NCBI RefSeq assembly: GCF_000730285.1
Contig: NZ_CP007174.1
Location: 558,001 to 622,000, forward strand
Direction: 5' to 3'
Source of the DNA: Candidatus Nitrososphaera evergladensis SR1
GTDB taxonomy: Archaea > Thermoproteota > Nitrososphaeria > Nitrososphaerales > Nitrososphaeraceae
DNA length: 64,000 nt
Below the pieces are notes generated by a model. The model made no database searches. It saw only the letters and a list, made by a program, of their open reading frames with translations, and was not told where the DNA came from. A program made the translations under genes and the position numbers. Shown piece after piece: positions 51,895-61,146 of the stretch. The stretch's first letter is position 1; each line of letters begins with the position of its first letter.

Positions 51895-54800
51895 ATGGAT
51901 TATTCATACGGAAAGAAGAAGTACGCGGGAACTGCATTAGCAGCGCTCATTATTTTTGGCGCAGTAACTGCTGCTCTTGTAGTAGTACCGCACGCTGCTT
52001 ATGCGGCGACTTCAATAACCACAAGCGCAGACAAATTCTATGGACCTAACCTGTTAAGGGTGGTCATCACAGACACAGCAAAGAACACTGCAACAGACAC
52101 AGCTCTAGTACACGTAGATTTTAACCACCTTGGAAGCCCTCTTGGTTCCGCTGACTACACTATAAAGAACATTGGTACCTCTGGTACATTCGAGTTCTTT
52201 ATCACAACCTCAAACACTTTGAACCCAACAGCTCCTACATTTACCGGTACAGGTGGTGCATTCGTTCTCAGAGCTAACACAGTCCCGACTACAGTGAATA
52301 CCAATGATCAGGGAGTGACTCTTGCGTCCCAACTACAAGATCAAGATTCTATAGTCATTACCTACGGTGATTTGCCTCAAAAGACCGTCAGCTTTGCCAA
52401 GAGCAATGCTGTTGCAAACGTTGACAGGAATACTGCAGGCAGTGGTGACAATGTGGTTCTTACCCTTGTAGACAGTGACGCGAACATAGACCCAACAAAA
52501 GCTGACATCTTCAATGCAACAAATCTGGTCTCTGCATCAACAGGCACGCTTACTCTGTCAGGTGCCAAGTTCAGGGAAACCGGACAAAACACCGGTCAGT
52601 TTGAGCTAACTGTTGCCGTCGCTGGACCAGCTCCTCTAAATGGTGCATCACTAACAGCAACTTTCCCATCATCTACCACACTGACAATTAATGACAAAGA
52701 TGTCTACGTAGCAGGAAACGGCCCCGCTCCGTTCGATGTCGTGGGTCCAAACCCAAGCACCATCACCTCGTCAAAATCAGTGACCCTTCAGAACGTTGAT
52801 GGTGTTCTTACAACATTGAAGCCGATTACTCTCGGAAACGGTATCATGCTTCAAGTCACCGACTCTGACAGAAACGTCGACACTAAGTCAAAAGACACCA
52901 TCGGAGTAGGAAATGTTACTGTTCAAGTTGACGGTGTTACGATGCCCTCTCCAATGGTAAATGCAATACCTCTGCAGGAAACAGCTTCTGGTTCCGGCAT
53001 ATTCGTACCAAACACAACAGATAACAAGATTTCAATCAAAGTGGGACCAACCGATAATGTTACCACAACGAGCATACAGTTGACACCTGCTACCATTGCA
53101 TCGGACCCGGACATCACTATCACCTACAATGATCCCGCGGCTGATCCATCAGGTGCAAAAGCCTTCAAGCTGATCACAAAACTAACTCATAGTGCCGGTA
53201 CACTCGCAGGCCCAACACAGGCAGGAGTGACTGACAAGTTCGGCCTCACCATAACCGACCCAGATCTGAACACCAACAGCAAGTCTGTCGATTCATTCAT
53301 CGTCACCTTCCCAGTAAGTCCTGCAAACACTGCTAACGGCGTGAGCTTTGCAAACGGCATGGGTACGATGACTCTGAAGGCAAAGGGCAGCGGTCTTACA
53401 CTTGGCAGCGCATTGACCATGACTTTCATAGAGACAGACATCGATAGCGGTATATTCACTGCAAGCAACATCGACATGTCTATCATCAACGCTGCTGTAT
53501 CAGGCGGCCTGTCAGACGGCGACCAGATTGAGTTCAAATACACAGACAACACAGAATCCCCAACACAATCAAGCACCATAACATTCAACATTGGCAAGCC
53601 AACCGCTTCGATATCCATCAATAGAGGCACAATCCCGATTCCAACAGCAGGAACTGGATCCAAGTTCACAGTGACAATCGTTGACTCGACTAAGAACGTC
53701 AATTCCAACAGCGTCGACACATTCTCAACTGGTGTTACCATTGCAGGGACAAAGAAGGATGGCTCATCAAACCTCGACACAACTATAATGACCGGGCTTG
53801 GTGCCGGCAAGACTTTCACTGAAACGGGTGCAAACACAGGTGTATTCACAGCAGACTATACTGTGGGTTCAGGAACACAAATCGCAGCCAACATGGATAG
53901 CGCCAAGATCAAATTTACATACACAACAGGCGGAACAACGACATCTGCATCTGTCACACTGAGATCCTACGACGGCACAGTATTGTCAAATGTCTCTTCA
54001 GTCCAGAACGGAGGTAACATAACCATAACCGTAAACGACCCCGACATGAACAAGGATTCTGGCACTGCCGAGCAAGTCAGCGTGACAATTCAAGGCAAAA
54101 GCGATGATATAGGCTCAGCAATCACTCTGAGCGATCTCAAGGAAACAGGATCAGACACAGGTGTATTCACAAAGACAATCACGGTAGGAAAGGATTTCAA
54201 GATCTCTGACCTTACCAACAACAAGTTCTCTACCGCATTCGAAATCCACTATGTCGACCTCCTTGCAAGCGACCTTAGCACGAGTGTTGACAGAGAATTT
54301 GACGGAACAGTGAAGACGAGTTCCGGCACAATTGGAATCACTCCAACGATCGTTGGTCCGGGAACAAAGATCTTCATCGAGGTGAAGGATCCAGACCTTA
54401 ACGCCAACCCTGCAGGCATCGACACAACTGCAAGCGGAGTCGAATACATCAGAATAACTTCTGATAGAAGCGGCGCCAATACTCTCACCACTGCACTCGG
54501 CGAGGAAACAGGTTCCAACACTGGAATATTCAGAACCAAGTTGACGCTGAACCCAATCACTGGAGCCACACCATCACCACTCTTCCCGCCAAATACTACA
54601 AAGGAAGTAACTGGATTTGTACTGCCTGGAGATATCCTCTCCATCAGATACACTGACCAGAAAGATGCATCAGGCAGCAAGGCAACTGTGTCCCAAGTGA
54701 TCAAGGTGATCAGCCAAGACCCAGTCATGAACTCCAGCAAGGTGACCATTGACGCAAACGGCTCGGTTCAGGTAACTGTCACCGATGCAGATGCAAATAC

Positions 54801-55440
54801 CGATGGAGATGCAGTCGATTCGATTACGTTGAAGGTCACTTCAACCACTGATCCAGTCGGAATCTCTGTAACTGCGCTCGAGACAGGTGCCAACACCGGA
54901 GTGTTCCGTGGAACCGTTACGACAACAACTGGTGTGACCACAGGTTCGGTCTCTGCTAAGGTTGGAGATAACGTCAACGTGAAGTACACGGACAAGTACC
55001 CGGCTGACTATGCTGACAGGGTAAAGCAGGTGGTAGACCCAAGCAAGGACTTCACCTTTGTTATTCCGGTCGGCACTTCAAGTGGAAGCGGAAACGTGGA
55101 TGCGACATCCGCAGCAAAGCCGGTACTAAAGGACTTTAGCGGCAACGAGTTGACTGAGGTCACGGCAGGCCAGCAGATAGTCTTGTCGTCAACTGTCACC
55201 AACAACCAGAACACGGTGCAGCCATTCGCTGCAATCGTTGAGGTGAGAGACGCTAATGGATTCACCGTCTACCTACAGTGGCAGACAGGCTCTCTGAACC
55301 CGAATGGCTCGACCAACGTTGGGCTGTCATGGACTCCTGATGTATCTGGCACATACACGGCCAGAACATTCGTAGTAACCGACATCGCCCATCCATCGGC
55401 ACTGTCCCAGATATCCGAGTCGACCATAACCGTGAGTTAA
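51895..55440 (+). CDS. Candidate S-layer glycoprotein (giant exported beta-rich protein)
   Basis: A 1181-residue protein with signal peptide (TALAALIIFGAVTAALVVVP then HAAYA) and repeated beta-sandwich/Ig-like modules. Each module carries an acidic loop such as DSDANID, DSDRNVD, DPDLNTNS, DPDMNKD, DPDLNAN or DADANTD, next to ETGSNTGIF/ETGANTGVF-type motifs. This matches thaumarchaeal S-layer proteins such as Nmar_1547. The Asp-rich loops probably bind calcium. No C-terminal membrane helix is present, so it needs an anchor, for which the next gene is a candidate. Assignment is by pattern. Confidence 0.83.
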   Translation: MDYSYGKKKYAGTALAALIIFGAVTAALVVVPHAAYAATSITTSADKFYGPNLLRVVITDTAKNTATDTALVHVDFNHLGSPLGSADYTIKNIGTSGTFEFFITTSNTLNPTAPTFTGTGGAFVLRANTVPTTVNTNDQGVTLASQLQDQDSIVITYGDLPQKTVSFAKSNAVANVDRNTAGSGDNVVLTLVDSDANIDPTKADIFNATNLVSASTGTLTLSGAKFRETGQNTGQFELTVAVAGPAPLNGASLTATFPSSTTLTINDKDVYVAGNGPAPFDVVGPNPSTITSSKSVTLQNVDGVLTTLKPITLGNGIMLQVTDSDRNVDTKSKDTIGVGNVTVQVDGVTMPSPMVNAIPLQETASGSGIFVPNTTDNKISIKVGPTDNVTTTSIQLTPATIASDPDITITYNDPAADPSGAKAFKLITKLTHSAGTLAGPTQAGVTDKFGLTITDPDLNTNSKSVDSFIVTFPVSPANTANGVSFANGMGTMTLKAKGSGLTLGSALTMTFIETDIDSGIFTASNIDMSIINAAVSGGLSDGDQIEFKYTDNTESPTQSSTITFNIGKPTASISINRGTIPIPTAGTGSKFTVTIVDSTKNVNSNSVDTFSTGVTIAGTKKDGSSNLDTTIMTGLGAGKTFTETGANTGVFTADYTVGSGTQIAANMDSAKIKFTYTTGGTTTSASVTLRSYDGTVLSNVSSVQNGGNITITVNDPDMNKDSGTAEQVSVTIQGKSDDIGSAITLSDLKETGSDTGVFTKTITVGKDFKISDLTNNKFSTAFEIHYVDLLASDLSTSVDREFDGTVKTSSGTIGITPTIVGPGTKIFIEVKDPDLNANPAGIDTTASGVEYIRITSDRSGANTLTTALGEETGSNTGIFRTKLTLNPITGATPSPLFPPNTTKEVTGFVLPGDILSIRYTDQKDASGSKATVSQVIKVISQDPVMNSSKVTIDANGSVQVTVTDADANTDGDAVDSITLKVTSTTDPVGISVTALETGANTGVFRGTVTTTTGVTTGSVSAKVGDNVNVKYTDKYPADYADRVKQVVDPSKDFTFVIPVGTSSGSGNVDATSAAKPVLKDFSGNELTEVTAGQQIVLSSTVTNNQNTVQPFAAIVEVRDANGFTVYLQWQTGSLNPNGSTNVGLSWTPDVSGTYTARTFVVTDIAHPSALSQISESTITVS

Positions 55441-55481
55441 GTAGGCTGGAGTAGCCTACTTACTCCCTCCTTTTTGTTTTT
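55438..55481 (+). terminator. Stem-loop plus T-tract between the S-layer and stalk genes
   Basis: TAAGTAGGCT (55438-55447, including the stop codon) pairs perfectly with AGCCTACTTA (55453-55462) over a 5-nt loop (ggagt). A C/T-rich tract and TTTTTGTTTTTG follow (55471-55482). The next gene starts at 55485. It looks like a terminator or attenuator lowering downstream expression. Confidence 0.7.
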
Positions 55482-55484
55482 GAA

Positions 55485-56489
55485 ATGAAAAATTACGTTT
55501 TAACGTCAAGTCTTATGATGATGACTCTAATAATTGCCGCGAACTTTACCGCGCCAGCGCAAGCCCAGACCGTAGTCCAAGCTCCACGCATTATATTTCT
55601 GGTAAATCAGGATAACTTTTTACCTGGCGACATTCTGATCGCGTATGGCAAGAGCTTTGCAAATGATACCATTGTTATCAGGATATTTGATCCCGCCGGC
55701 AAGGCTGTTAGAATAGAATCAATAAAGGCAGATGCTAATGGCTCGTTTACTGAGCAGATCTTTTTGTGGCCGCAGCCGTCAAAGAACTTTGTATTTGGCC
55801 GCTACATGATCGAGGCGGCCTCGACCATTGTTCCCACCTACAAGGAAAGCCGCACGGTATCCTTCTCTGACATACCGTCTGCCGGCTCGCCGCAATTTCA
55901 ATCCAACATACTATCCATAAAGCTCGACTCGCCTACAGAGATCTCTGTGGGCAAAACATTTAGGATATTCGTGCAGGTGACCTTTGACGGGGCACTTGTA
56001 AACGTAGATGATCCAAACCAGCTACTGTCATCTTCGCATATCCATTCTGGCAACGACACGATAAACCTCTTCGGCAAGTTTGTCAAACTCCATGAGGGCA
56101 TCTATTACGCTGACGTCAAGTTGGACAAAGAAGGCTCATATATCATACACGCAATAGCCTTCCACAGAGGTTTTCTCGCCCATGACTCCAAGGTGGTGTC
56201 AAGTGGAAGCAGCATTGGCGAGATACAGGAATCCGTCAACTCGCTCAAGGCCGAGCTCGACAGGACGAGCCATGAGCTGAATGCTACACGTAATGACTTA
56301 ACTCAATCGGTGAATGATGCAAGAGCGGCTATTAAGGGCGATATTGAACAGGCAGGATCGGCTGTGAACCAGCTGAGCCAGGCCTCTGGCCAGATAAACT
56401 CTATCATCTTGCCCATCCTGGCGCTCATTTCAGTGATAATCGCGCTCCAGATCTCGCTTTTCGCCCGTATCAGGGCATCCTTCAAATAA
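55485..56489 (+). CDS. Stalk-like membrane-anchored protein next to the S-layer gene
   Basis: A 334-residue protein. Layout: signal peptide (SSLMMMTLIIAANFTAPAQA), beta-sandwich region about 30-230 (PRIIFLVNQDNFLPGDILIA, SFTEQIFLWPQ, GIYYADVKLDKEGSYIIHAI), a heptad coiled coil about 245-300 (LKAELDRTSHELNATRNDL) and a C-terminal helix (SIILPILALISVIIALQISL) with a basic end (ARIRASFK). This is the architecture of Sulfolobus SlaB, the anchor that lifts the S-layer. It lies 44 bp after the S-layer gene. Homology to SlaB is not shown; the role is inferred from architecture and location. Confidence 0.72.
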   Translation: MKNYVLTSSLMMMTLIIAANFTAPAQAQTVVQAPRIIFLVNQDNFLPGDILIAYGKSFANDTIVIRIFDPAGKAVRIESIKADANGSFTEQIFLWPQPSKNFVFGRYMIEAASTIVPTYKESRTVSFSDIPSAGSPQFQSNILSIKLDSPTEISVGKTFRIFVQVTFDGALVNVDDPNQLLSSSHIHSGNDTINLFGKFVKLHEGIYYADVKLDKEGSYIIHAIAFHRGFLAHDSKVVSSGSSIGEIQESVNSLKAELDRTSHELNATRNDLTQSVNDARAAIKGDIEQAGSAVNQLSQASGQINSIILPILALISVIIALQISLFARIRASFK

Positions 56490-56578
56490 ACTCCTAAGAA
56501 GCCTTGCTCCTAGTAAATCGTCATTTAAAACTGGCGTACTGAAGAAAAAGAGAAAGTGGAGAAGGGAGGGGATGTTTT

Positions 56579-57991
56579 TTATTCTCCTTCACTTGCTTTC
56601 GTCATCAGGCCTGCAATCAGCTTGTCTACATCTGCTGTGCTGTAGATGTGATCAAATGTCTGGATCAGCCATACCTTCTGACCGTCTGTGAGATCATGCC
56701 AGTGCATTATGGGCCCGTCGTCAATCTTGACAACTTTGTACTGATTGTTCCATTGCAAAATATTCTCATCATGTGTCTTGTATGTTGCCTCGATAGTGAA
56801 GAGGTAATCGATCGGGTATGCTCTCATTAGAAAGTTGTTGTTGTAGTTGGCTTCATTATCGTGTGCTGGAAGATTGGCTGTGCCGTTTCCTGCGACATAT
56901 GTTGTGATAAAGTACGCCAAATAGTCATTATACACTGGCCTGCGACCTATTCCGTTCTGCGAAGAGTTGCTGCCATTACTATTGCTGTCATTGTCTCCAC
57001 TCCAGCCATCTGAGCCTGGCGTAACTGCTTGTGAGAATGTCTTCGTTGTGTATCCTCTGTCCGTTATGTCGCTAAACAGCTGGTCAAGGTCACCAAGCTC
57101 GCTGGTAGAAACCTCTTCAGTGGCATTGCCATCATTATCTTTGACAGCAAAATCCTGTGGATGCAGAGTCACTACTGCGTATCCGTATGATGAAATTGCT
57201 TCGTCAATGCTCGCCATTATGTTTTCTATTTCGACTTTTTCGTGTGGGAATGTTCCGTGGTCATAGTAGCCTATAGTTTGTGGCAGGTGGTAGATGCCAA
57301 AGTCATCTTTAATGTCCGAGCCCTCAAATGCCCTGTAGATTTTGTTGTCGGGGCTGTCTGGGTTGCCTGGGTTGTAAATTTCTGGTAGCTCCAAGTTAAA
57401 CTGCGCACTGATGACTTTCATGTCGAGATCTTGGAGTGCGGCAAGTGTGTCTTCGTTGTATTCATGGAAGGGTGGGATAAATGCACCGACGGGGCTGATT
57501 CCAAAAAGCGAAGTGATGTTTCCGTTTGCATTTGATAGGTCGTTGTACTGCTCTTCTGCGGACATGTCTGCGTATGATTCATGGTTCTGGCTGTGATTGA
57601 CTACCTCAAAGTTGCCGGAATCAAGTCCGTGCTTTACTGCATTGACTACGTTATCGTCTTCTCCGATGTAGTTCGTTATTATTCCGAGGGTGAGTTTTTC
57701 ATGCTCGCTGATGAACTTCTCCATCACCGCAACCTGTACGTCACTTAGCCAGTAATCCTGCACGTCGTCTAGCCTAAAAATGACGCAATTGCAGGCCTCT
57801 GGATTATTGTTGCTGTTGTTGCTGCTTTCGTCGTCTGCATACGCCGACCGAGGGACAGAAACTAGGATGCCTAGAACAAGCACCAATGCTGCAGATACCG
57901 CCAAGAGCGTTCTGGCAGTTATCTTTACCTTGGCGCCGACTCTTTTCCTCCTATCCTTACTATCGTCGATCGGTCGGTAAGATGTATACAT
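56579..57991 (-). CDS. Exported polysaccharide deacetylase with C-terminal DLTDGQ motif
   Basis: A 470-residue protein. A membrane/signal helix (ARTLLAVSAALVLVLGILVS) and linker precede a NodB-type deacetylase domain: IFRLDDVQDYW (metal Asp), VVNHSQNHESYADM (metal His pair), AFIPPFHEYNEDTL and VVTLHPQDF. A Gly/Ser/Asn-rich linker leads to a C-terminal region ending DLTDGQKVWLIQTFDHIYS, shared with the 44327-45256 product. The enzyme would remove acetyl groups from surface polysaccharide outside the membrane. Substrate unknown. Confidence 0.83.
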   Translation of the reverse strand: MYTSYRPIDDSKDRRKRVGAKVKITARTLLAVSAALVLVLGILVSVPRSAYADDESSNNSNNNPEACNCVIFRLDDVQDYWLSDVQVAVMEKFISEHEKLTLGIITNYIGEDDNVVNAVKHGLDSGNFEVVNHSQNHESYADMSAEEQYNDLSNANGNITSLFGISPVGAFIPPFHEYNEDTLAALQDLDMKVISAQFNLELPEIYNPGNPDSPDNKIYRAFEGSDIKDDFGIYHLPQTIGYYDHGTFPHEKVEIENIMASIDEAISSYGYAVVTLHPQDFAVKDNDGNATEEVSTSELGDLDQLFSDITDRGYTTKTFSQAVTPGSDGWSGDNDSNSNGSNSSQNGIGRRPVYNDYLAYFITTYVAGNGTANLPAHDNEANYNNNFLMRAYPIDYLFTIEATYKTHDENILQWNNQYKVVKIDDGPIMHWHDLTDGQKVWLIQTFDHIYSTADVDKLIAGLMTKASEGE

Positions 57992-58440
57992 GTAACAATT
58001 AGCTGAAGAATTTATATATAGGAAGCCAGCTCGTACATTTAGTATTTTCTAGTGCTTTTTCCTCATACTTCTAGAACAATCCATGACGATATTTCTCAGA
58101 TAATAATAATTAGTTAACATCATCTATGTTCTATTTAAGGTAACTAATTTAGTTTAAGGCTAAAGCTCCTTAGAACGAAATGGATGCCGGTGTGTGGTTG
58201 TATACAAAAGGATCGAGGTCAAGTTGAAGAGAAGATAACTAAAAGTTTCATGTATAAGCTTATTATATAATCAAGTTAGAAAAGGCTAAATCTTACCTAG
58301 TTCTAGAACGAACTAAGCGAATAATGATTGAGCCAAACTAGTCGCTGTCTACTATGCAAACGAAATAATTTACCAGCACATACCGTCCAAATGGGAAAAA
58401 ATCTGCAAATAGCTCTGCCGGTTGAAGTGGTTCCTGAATC
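57992..58440. other. A/T-rich intergenic region before the glycan genes
   Basis: About 450 bp, strongly A/T-rich, with several TATA-like stretches serving the divergent deacetylase (minus) and the 58450 gene (plus). No gene is supported. Confidence 0.5.
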
Positions 58441-58449
58441 GTGATAAGA

Positions 58450-59136
58450 ATGCCATGTGAGTTCTCTTTAACCCATTATGAGGAAATATTGGAGAAAGTA
58501 AAGGATAGAGCAGGAACGGCGACAGAACGTAAAGACATCATCTTGGCGCATGACATTGACATATTTCCTAACTATGCCTTGCAGATGGCGAGTCTAGAGC
58601 ACAAGTACGGCATAAAGGCTACTTATTACATCTTGCTCCATTCTGAATGGTATAATGCGCTATCTCCAGAGAACATGGCCGTATGGAAGCAGATTGGTGA
58701 ACTAGGACACGAGCTGGCATTGCACTATGATGGCAACTATGATTCTGAACTTCAAACAATTCATGCTGCATTTTGTGCAATGATCAAGACCGAAAGCATA
58801 AACATTTCACAGCATCTTGTAGGTATAACGCCTGACATCCACATACCCCCGACGTTACAGGACCGCGCGGCTCTCGTCAAGCAATATAGCTACAAATACA
58901 TCGCTGATAGTGGAGGGTGGTGGAGAAATGGTTGCATCTGCACACATGCTGATGAGCGCCTCCTCTTTGTTTGTCACCCCGTGTGGTGGGTCAAGTCCGA
59001 AAACCCATTTGATAAGGTCAAGGTTGACGCTTATGCAGTAATTGACAGAGCGAGAAACTTTTGGGTGGAAATGGTAAATGAGCATAGAAAACAACAATAT
59101 CAGCAAAAAGTTCCAGTCGCAACAAGAAGCGCATAG
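58450..59136 (+). CDS. Intracellular polysaccharide deacetylase-like protein
   Basis: A 228-residue protein with no signal peptide. It begins MPCEFSLTHYEEILEKVKD and has IILAHDIDIFPNYAL (Asp motif), LGHELALHYDGNYD (His-bearing motif) and GGWWRNGCICTH. Family resemblance is to NodB-like carbohydrate deacetylases acting on sugar precursors. A GTG at 58441 is in frame and possible. Its 3' end overlaps the next gene by 59 bp, so the run of genes to 60509 is one operon. Confidence 0.62.
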   Translation: MPCEFSLTHYEEILEKVKDRAGTATERKDIILAHDIDIFPNYALQMASLEHKYGIKATYYILLHSEWYNALSPENMAVWKQIGELGHELALHYDGNYDSELQTIHAAFCAMIKTESINISQHLVGITPDIHIPPTLQDRAALVKQYSYKYIADSGGWWRNGCICTHADERLLFVCHPVWWVKSENPFDKVKVDAYAVIDRARNFWVEMVNEHRKQQYQQKVPVATRSA

Positions 59137-59617
59137 CTACCTCCGGACACTGCCAATGCCCAGGCCCTACATTCATCCTACCGCTATTGTTGAGAATGCC
59201 ATCCTTGGCAAAGACGTGACAATAGCTGCCTATGCTGTGATAGGCAAGGAAGGCTTTGGCTTTGATCCGCAAAGCAACTATACAAAGCGATGGCCTCACA
59301 TAGGAAACGTCATTATCGGTGACAATGCAGAGATCGGCGCAAACACCTGCATTGACCGCGGGACATTGGGAAGCACAATAATTGGCGAGAACACAAAAAT
59401 CGACAACCTTGTGCACATAGGTCATAATGCCACTATAGGAAAGAAATGCGTTATCGTGGCTGGTTCTGTAATAGGCGGCTCTTCTGTAATAGGCGACGGT
59501 GTCTTTATTGGCATGGGTGTAAAAATCCGAGACCATGTGACCATAGGGGACAAGGCTTTTCTCTGCATGGGAGCTGTGGTGACAAAAGATGTATCAACAG
59601 GAGCAAAGATCAGATAG
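59078..59617 (+). CDS. LpxD-like left-handed beta-helix acyltransferase
   Basis: A 179-residue hexapeptide-repeat enzyme. Repeats such as IVENAILGKDVTIAAYAVIG, NVIIGDNAEIGANTCIDRGT and VHIGHNATIGKKCVIVAGSV form the left-handed beta-helix; the DRGT and GHN motifs are typical of LpxD/UDP-sugar N-acyltransferases. Archaea lack lipid A, so the likely job is acylating a nucleotide sugar for surface glycan. Start at 59078 overlaps the previous gene by 59 bp; an alternative ATG is at 59156. Confidence 0.85.
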   Translation: MSIENNNISKKFQSQQEAHSYLRTLPMPRPYIHPTAIVENAILGKDVTIAAYAVIGKEGFGFDPQSNYTKRWPHIGNVIIGDNAEIGANTCIDRGTLGSTIIGENTKIDNLVHIGHNATIGKKCVIVAGSVIGGSSVIGDGVFIGMGVKIRDHVTIGDKAFLCMGAVVTKDVSTGAKIR

Positions 59618-60509
59618 CGGAAGCCAATCTCAATCGTATTATGCGATTGTTTTTGGGAGAGACGGCAACAAGTCGATAAGAAAAGTCCTGGATAGCTTGT
59701 TGGCGCAGACGGTTATGCCTGCCAGGATAATGATAATAGACGACGGCTCGACTGACGGGATGTATCAAACGGTTCTTGAATACGAACAGAAATTCCCTCA
59801 CATAGTTCATGTCCGGCAAACAAGCAACAAGACGCGTGACTATACTCGCTTGCCACTGCTTTGGAACATGGGCATCTTGCCAGACTATGATTATCATGTT
59901 ATAGTTCCAAGCGATGCATCTTTCGTTCCAAATTATGCAGAACGAATATTACTCGAGTTTACAAGGAACCCTGACCTTGTGGTATGCTCTGGAGACTGGG
60001 GGCCAATGAATGCAAAGGCTCCACATGGCGGCGGCCGGTTTGTAAAGCAATCCTTCTTTTTCAAGCACTATCCTCAAGGCTATCCTCACATTTTGGGCTA
60101 TGAAAGCGAGATCTTGGAAAGAGCGTTAATGGGAAAGCCGGGTAGCATCAAGGTACTGAACGATCTCGAGATATTCCATCATGATGCATTGGGACATAGT
60201 CACAATTTCAAAGAGTTTGGTTATGGCATGAAATGCCTTGGGTATTATCCGCCTTATGCAATATTTCGAATAGGATGGGATTTTCTTACAAACAAGACTG
60301 TTGGTAAGCGTGGAGCACTAAAGATCTTGCGCTATTATGTCCTTTTTAGGCCGGCAGACACGGGCTACTATTCGAAATTTCCTGAAGATATCCGCAGGCA
60401 GGTCCGCGCGCGCCAAAAAAAGATGCTGAAAAAAATGCTACGACAAGCGGTACAGAAAATCTGGCGACAGATCAACAAGGATCGGACGGGAGTGGAGACT
60501 GAAAAATGA
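59589..60509 (+). CDS. GT2 glycosyltransferase
   Basis: A 306-residue GT-A fold enzyme. It contains QSYYAIVFGRDGNKSIRKVL, IMIIDDGSTDGMYQTV and YHVIVPSDASFVPN, where the acidic DxD region is replaced by PSDAS. A basic C-terminal tail (RQVRARQKKMLKKMLRQAVQ) may sit at the membrane. It overlaps the acyltransferase gene by 29 bp, and its stop is 79 bp before the methyltransferase start. It probably adds a sugar to the same surface glycan. Confidence 0.8.
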   Translation: MYQQEQRSDSGSQSQSYYAIVFGRDGNKSIRKVLDSLLAQTVMPARIMIIDDGSTDGMYQTVLEYEQKFPHIVHVRQTSNKTRDYTRLPLLWNMGILPDYDYHVIVPSDASFVPNYAERILLEFTRNPDLVVCSGDWGPMNAKAPHGGGRFVKQSFFFKHYPQGYPHILGYESEILERALMGKPGSIKVLNDLEIFHHDALGHSHNFKEFGYGMKCLGYYPPYAIFRIGWDFLTNKTVGKRGALKILRYYVLFRPADTGYYSKFPEDIRRQVRARQKKMLKKMLRQAVQKIWRQINKDRTGVETEK

Positions 60510-60588
60510 TGATGATGATTATGTCTGCATCTTATGCAAGAAGGGTCAACGTGAATCCGTCGATGAATAAGCATAAATTCACCAATCT

Positions 60589-61146
60589 GTGTTCGCTAAA
60601 GGAGGAGAAAATGATAAACTAATGTTCCTTTTTGGACCAAAGGCATTCTACAAAAAATATGTGGCAGACGGGAACGTTTACCCACTAAATCATGAGTTAG
60701 TAAATACGATCATGTCGTTTGAACCCTCAAGTGTATTTGAGTTTGGTTGTGGAGTGGGCAAGAACTTGGTCCTTTTGCGTGATAAAGGAGTAAAGTCAAT
60801 TTTTGGAATTGACATAAGTGAAGCAGCAATAAAAAAAGCAAAAGAAAAGGGGATCAATGCCTTGAGGGCTGATGAGAGGCACTTGTCAAAGGTTCAGCCT
60901 TGCGATGTTGCTTTCACATGTTCCGTTTTAGATCATGTTGAAAATATTGACAAGATTATGGAGCAACTAAAGCGCATCGCTCAAAAAGCCGTAGTCCTCA
61001 TGGAAACCAACGATACTCCCGCCAAATTCTATTACCCTCATGATTATGAGAGTTATGGATTTGTAAAGACTGGATACGCTTACCAGTCAAGGCTTCCAGA
61101 AGGTGATGGTGCACTTTATAACTTGTACGTCTTCAAGGCCGGATAA
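60589..61146 (+). CDS. SAM-dependent class I methyltransferase
   Basis: A 185-residue protein with the SAM motifs VFEFGCGVGKNLVLL, IFGIDISEAAIKKA, CDVAFTCSVLDHVENIDKI and a C-terminal beta-strand region. The start is GTG at 60589; an ATG at 60622 is an alternative because a GGAGG lies just before it. Base composition is A/T-rich compared with neighbours, hinting at transfer. A glycan or lipid methylation role is suggested by neighbouring genes only. Confidence 0.78.
   Translation: MFAKGGENDKLMFLFGPKAFYKKYVADGNVYPLNHELVNTIMSFEPSSVFEFGCGVGKNLVLLRDKGVKSIFGIDISEAAIKKAKEKGINALRADERHLSKVQPCDVAFTCSVLDHVENIDKIMEQLKRIAQKAVVLMETNDTPAKFYYPHDYESYGFVKTGYAYQSRLPEGDGALYNLYVFKAG

Noticed and set aside
51895-55440. 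Several long minus-strand frames (for example 53187-53849 and 54249-54749)
   Set aside because: They are low-complexity shadows of the S-layer candidate, caused by its codon pattern.
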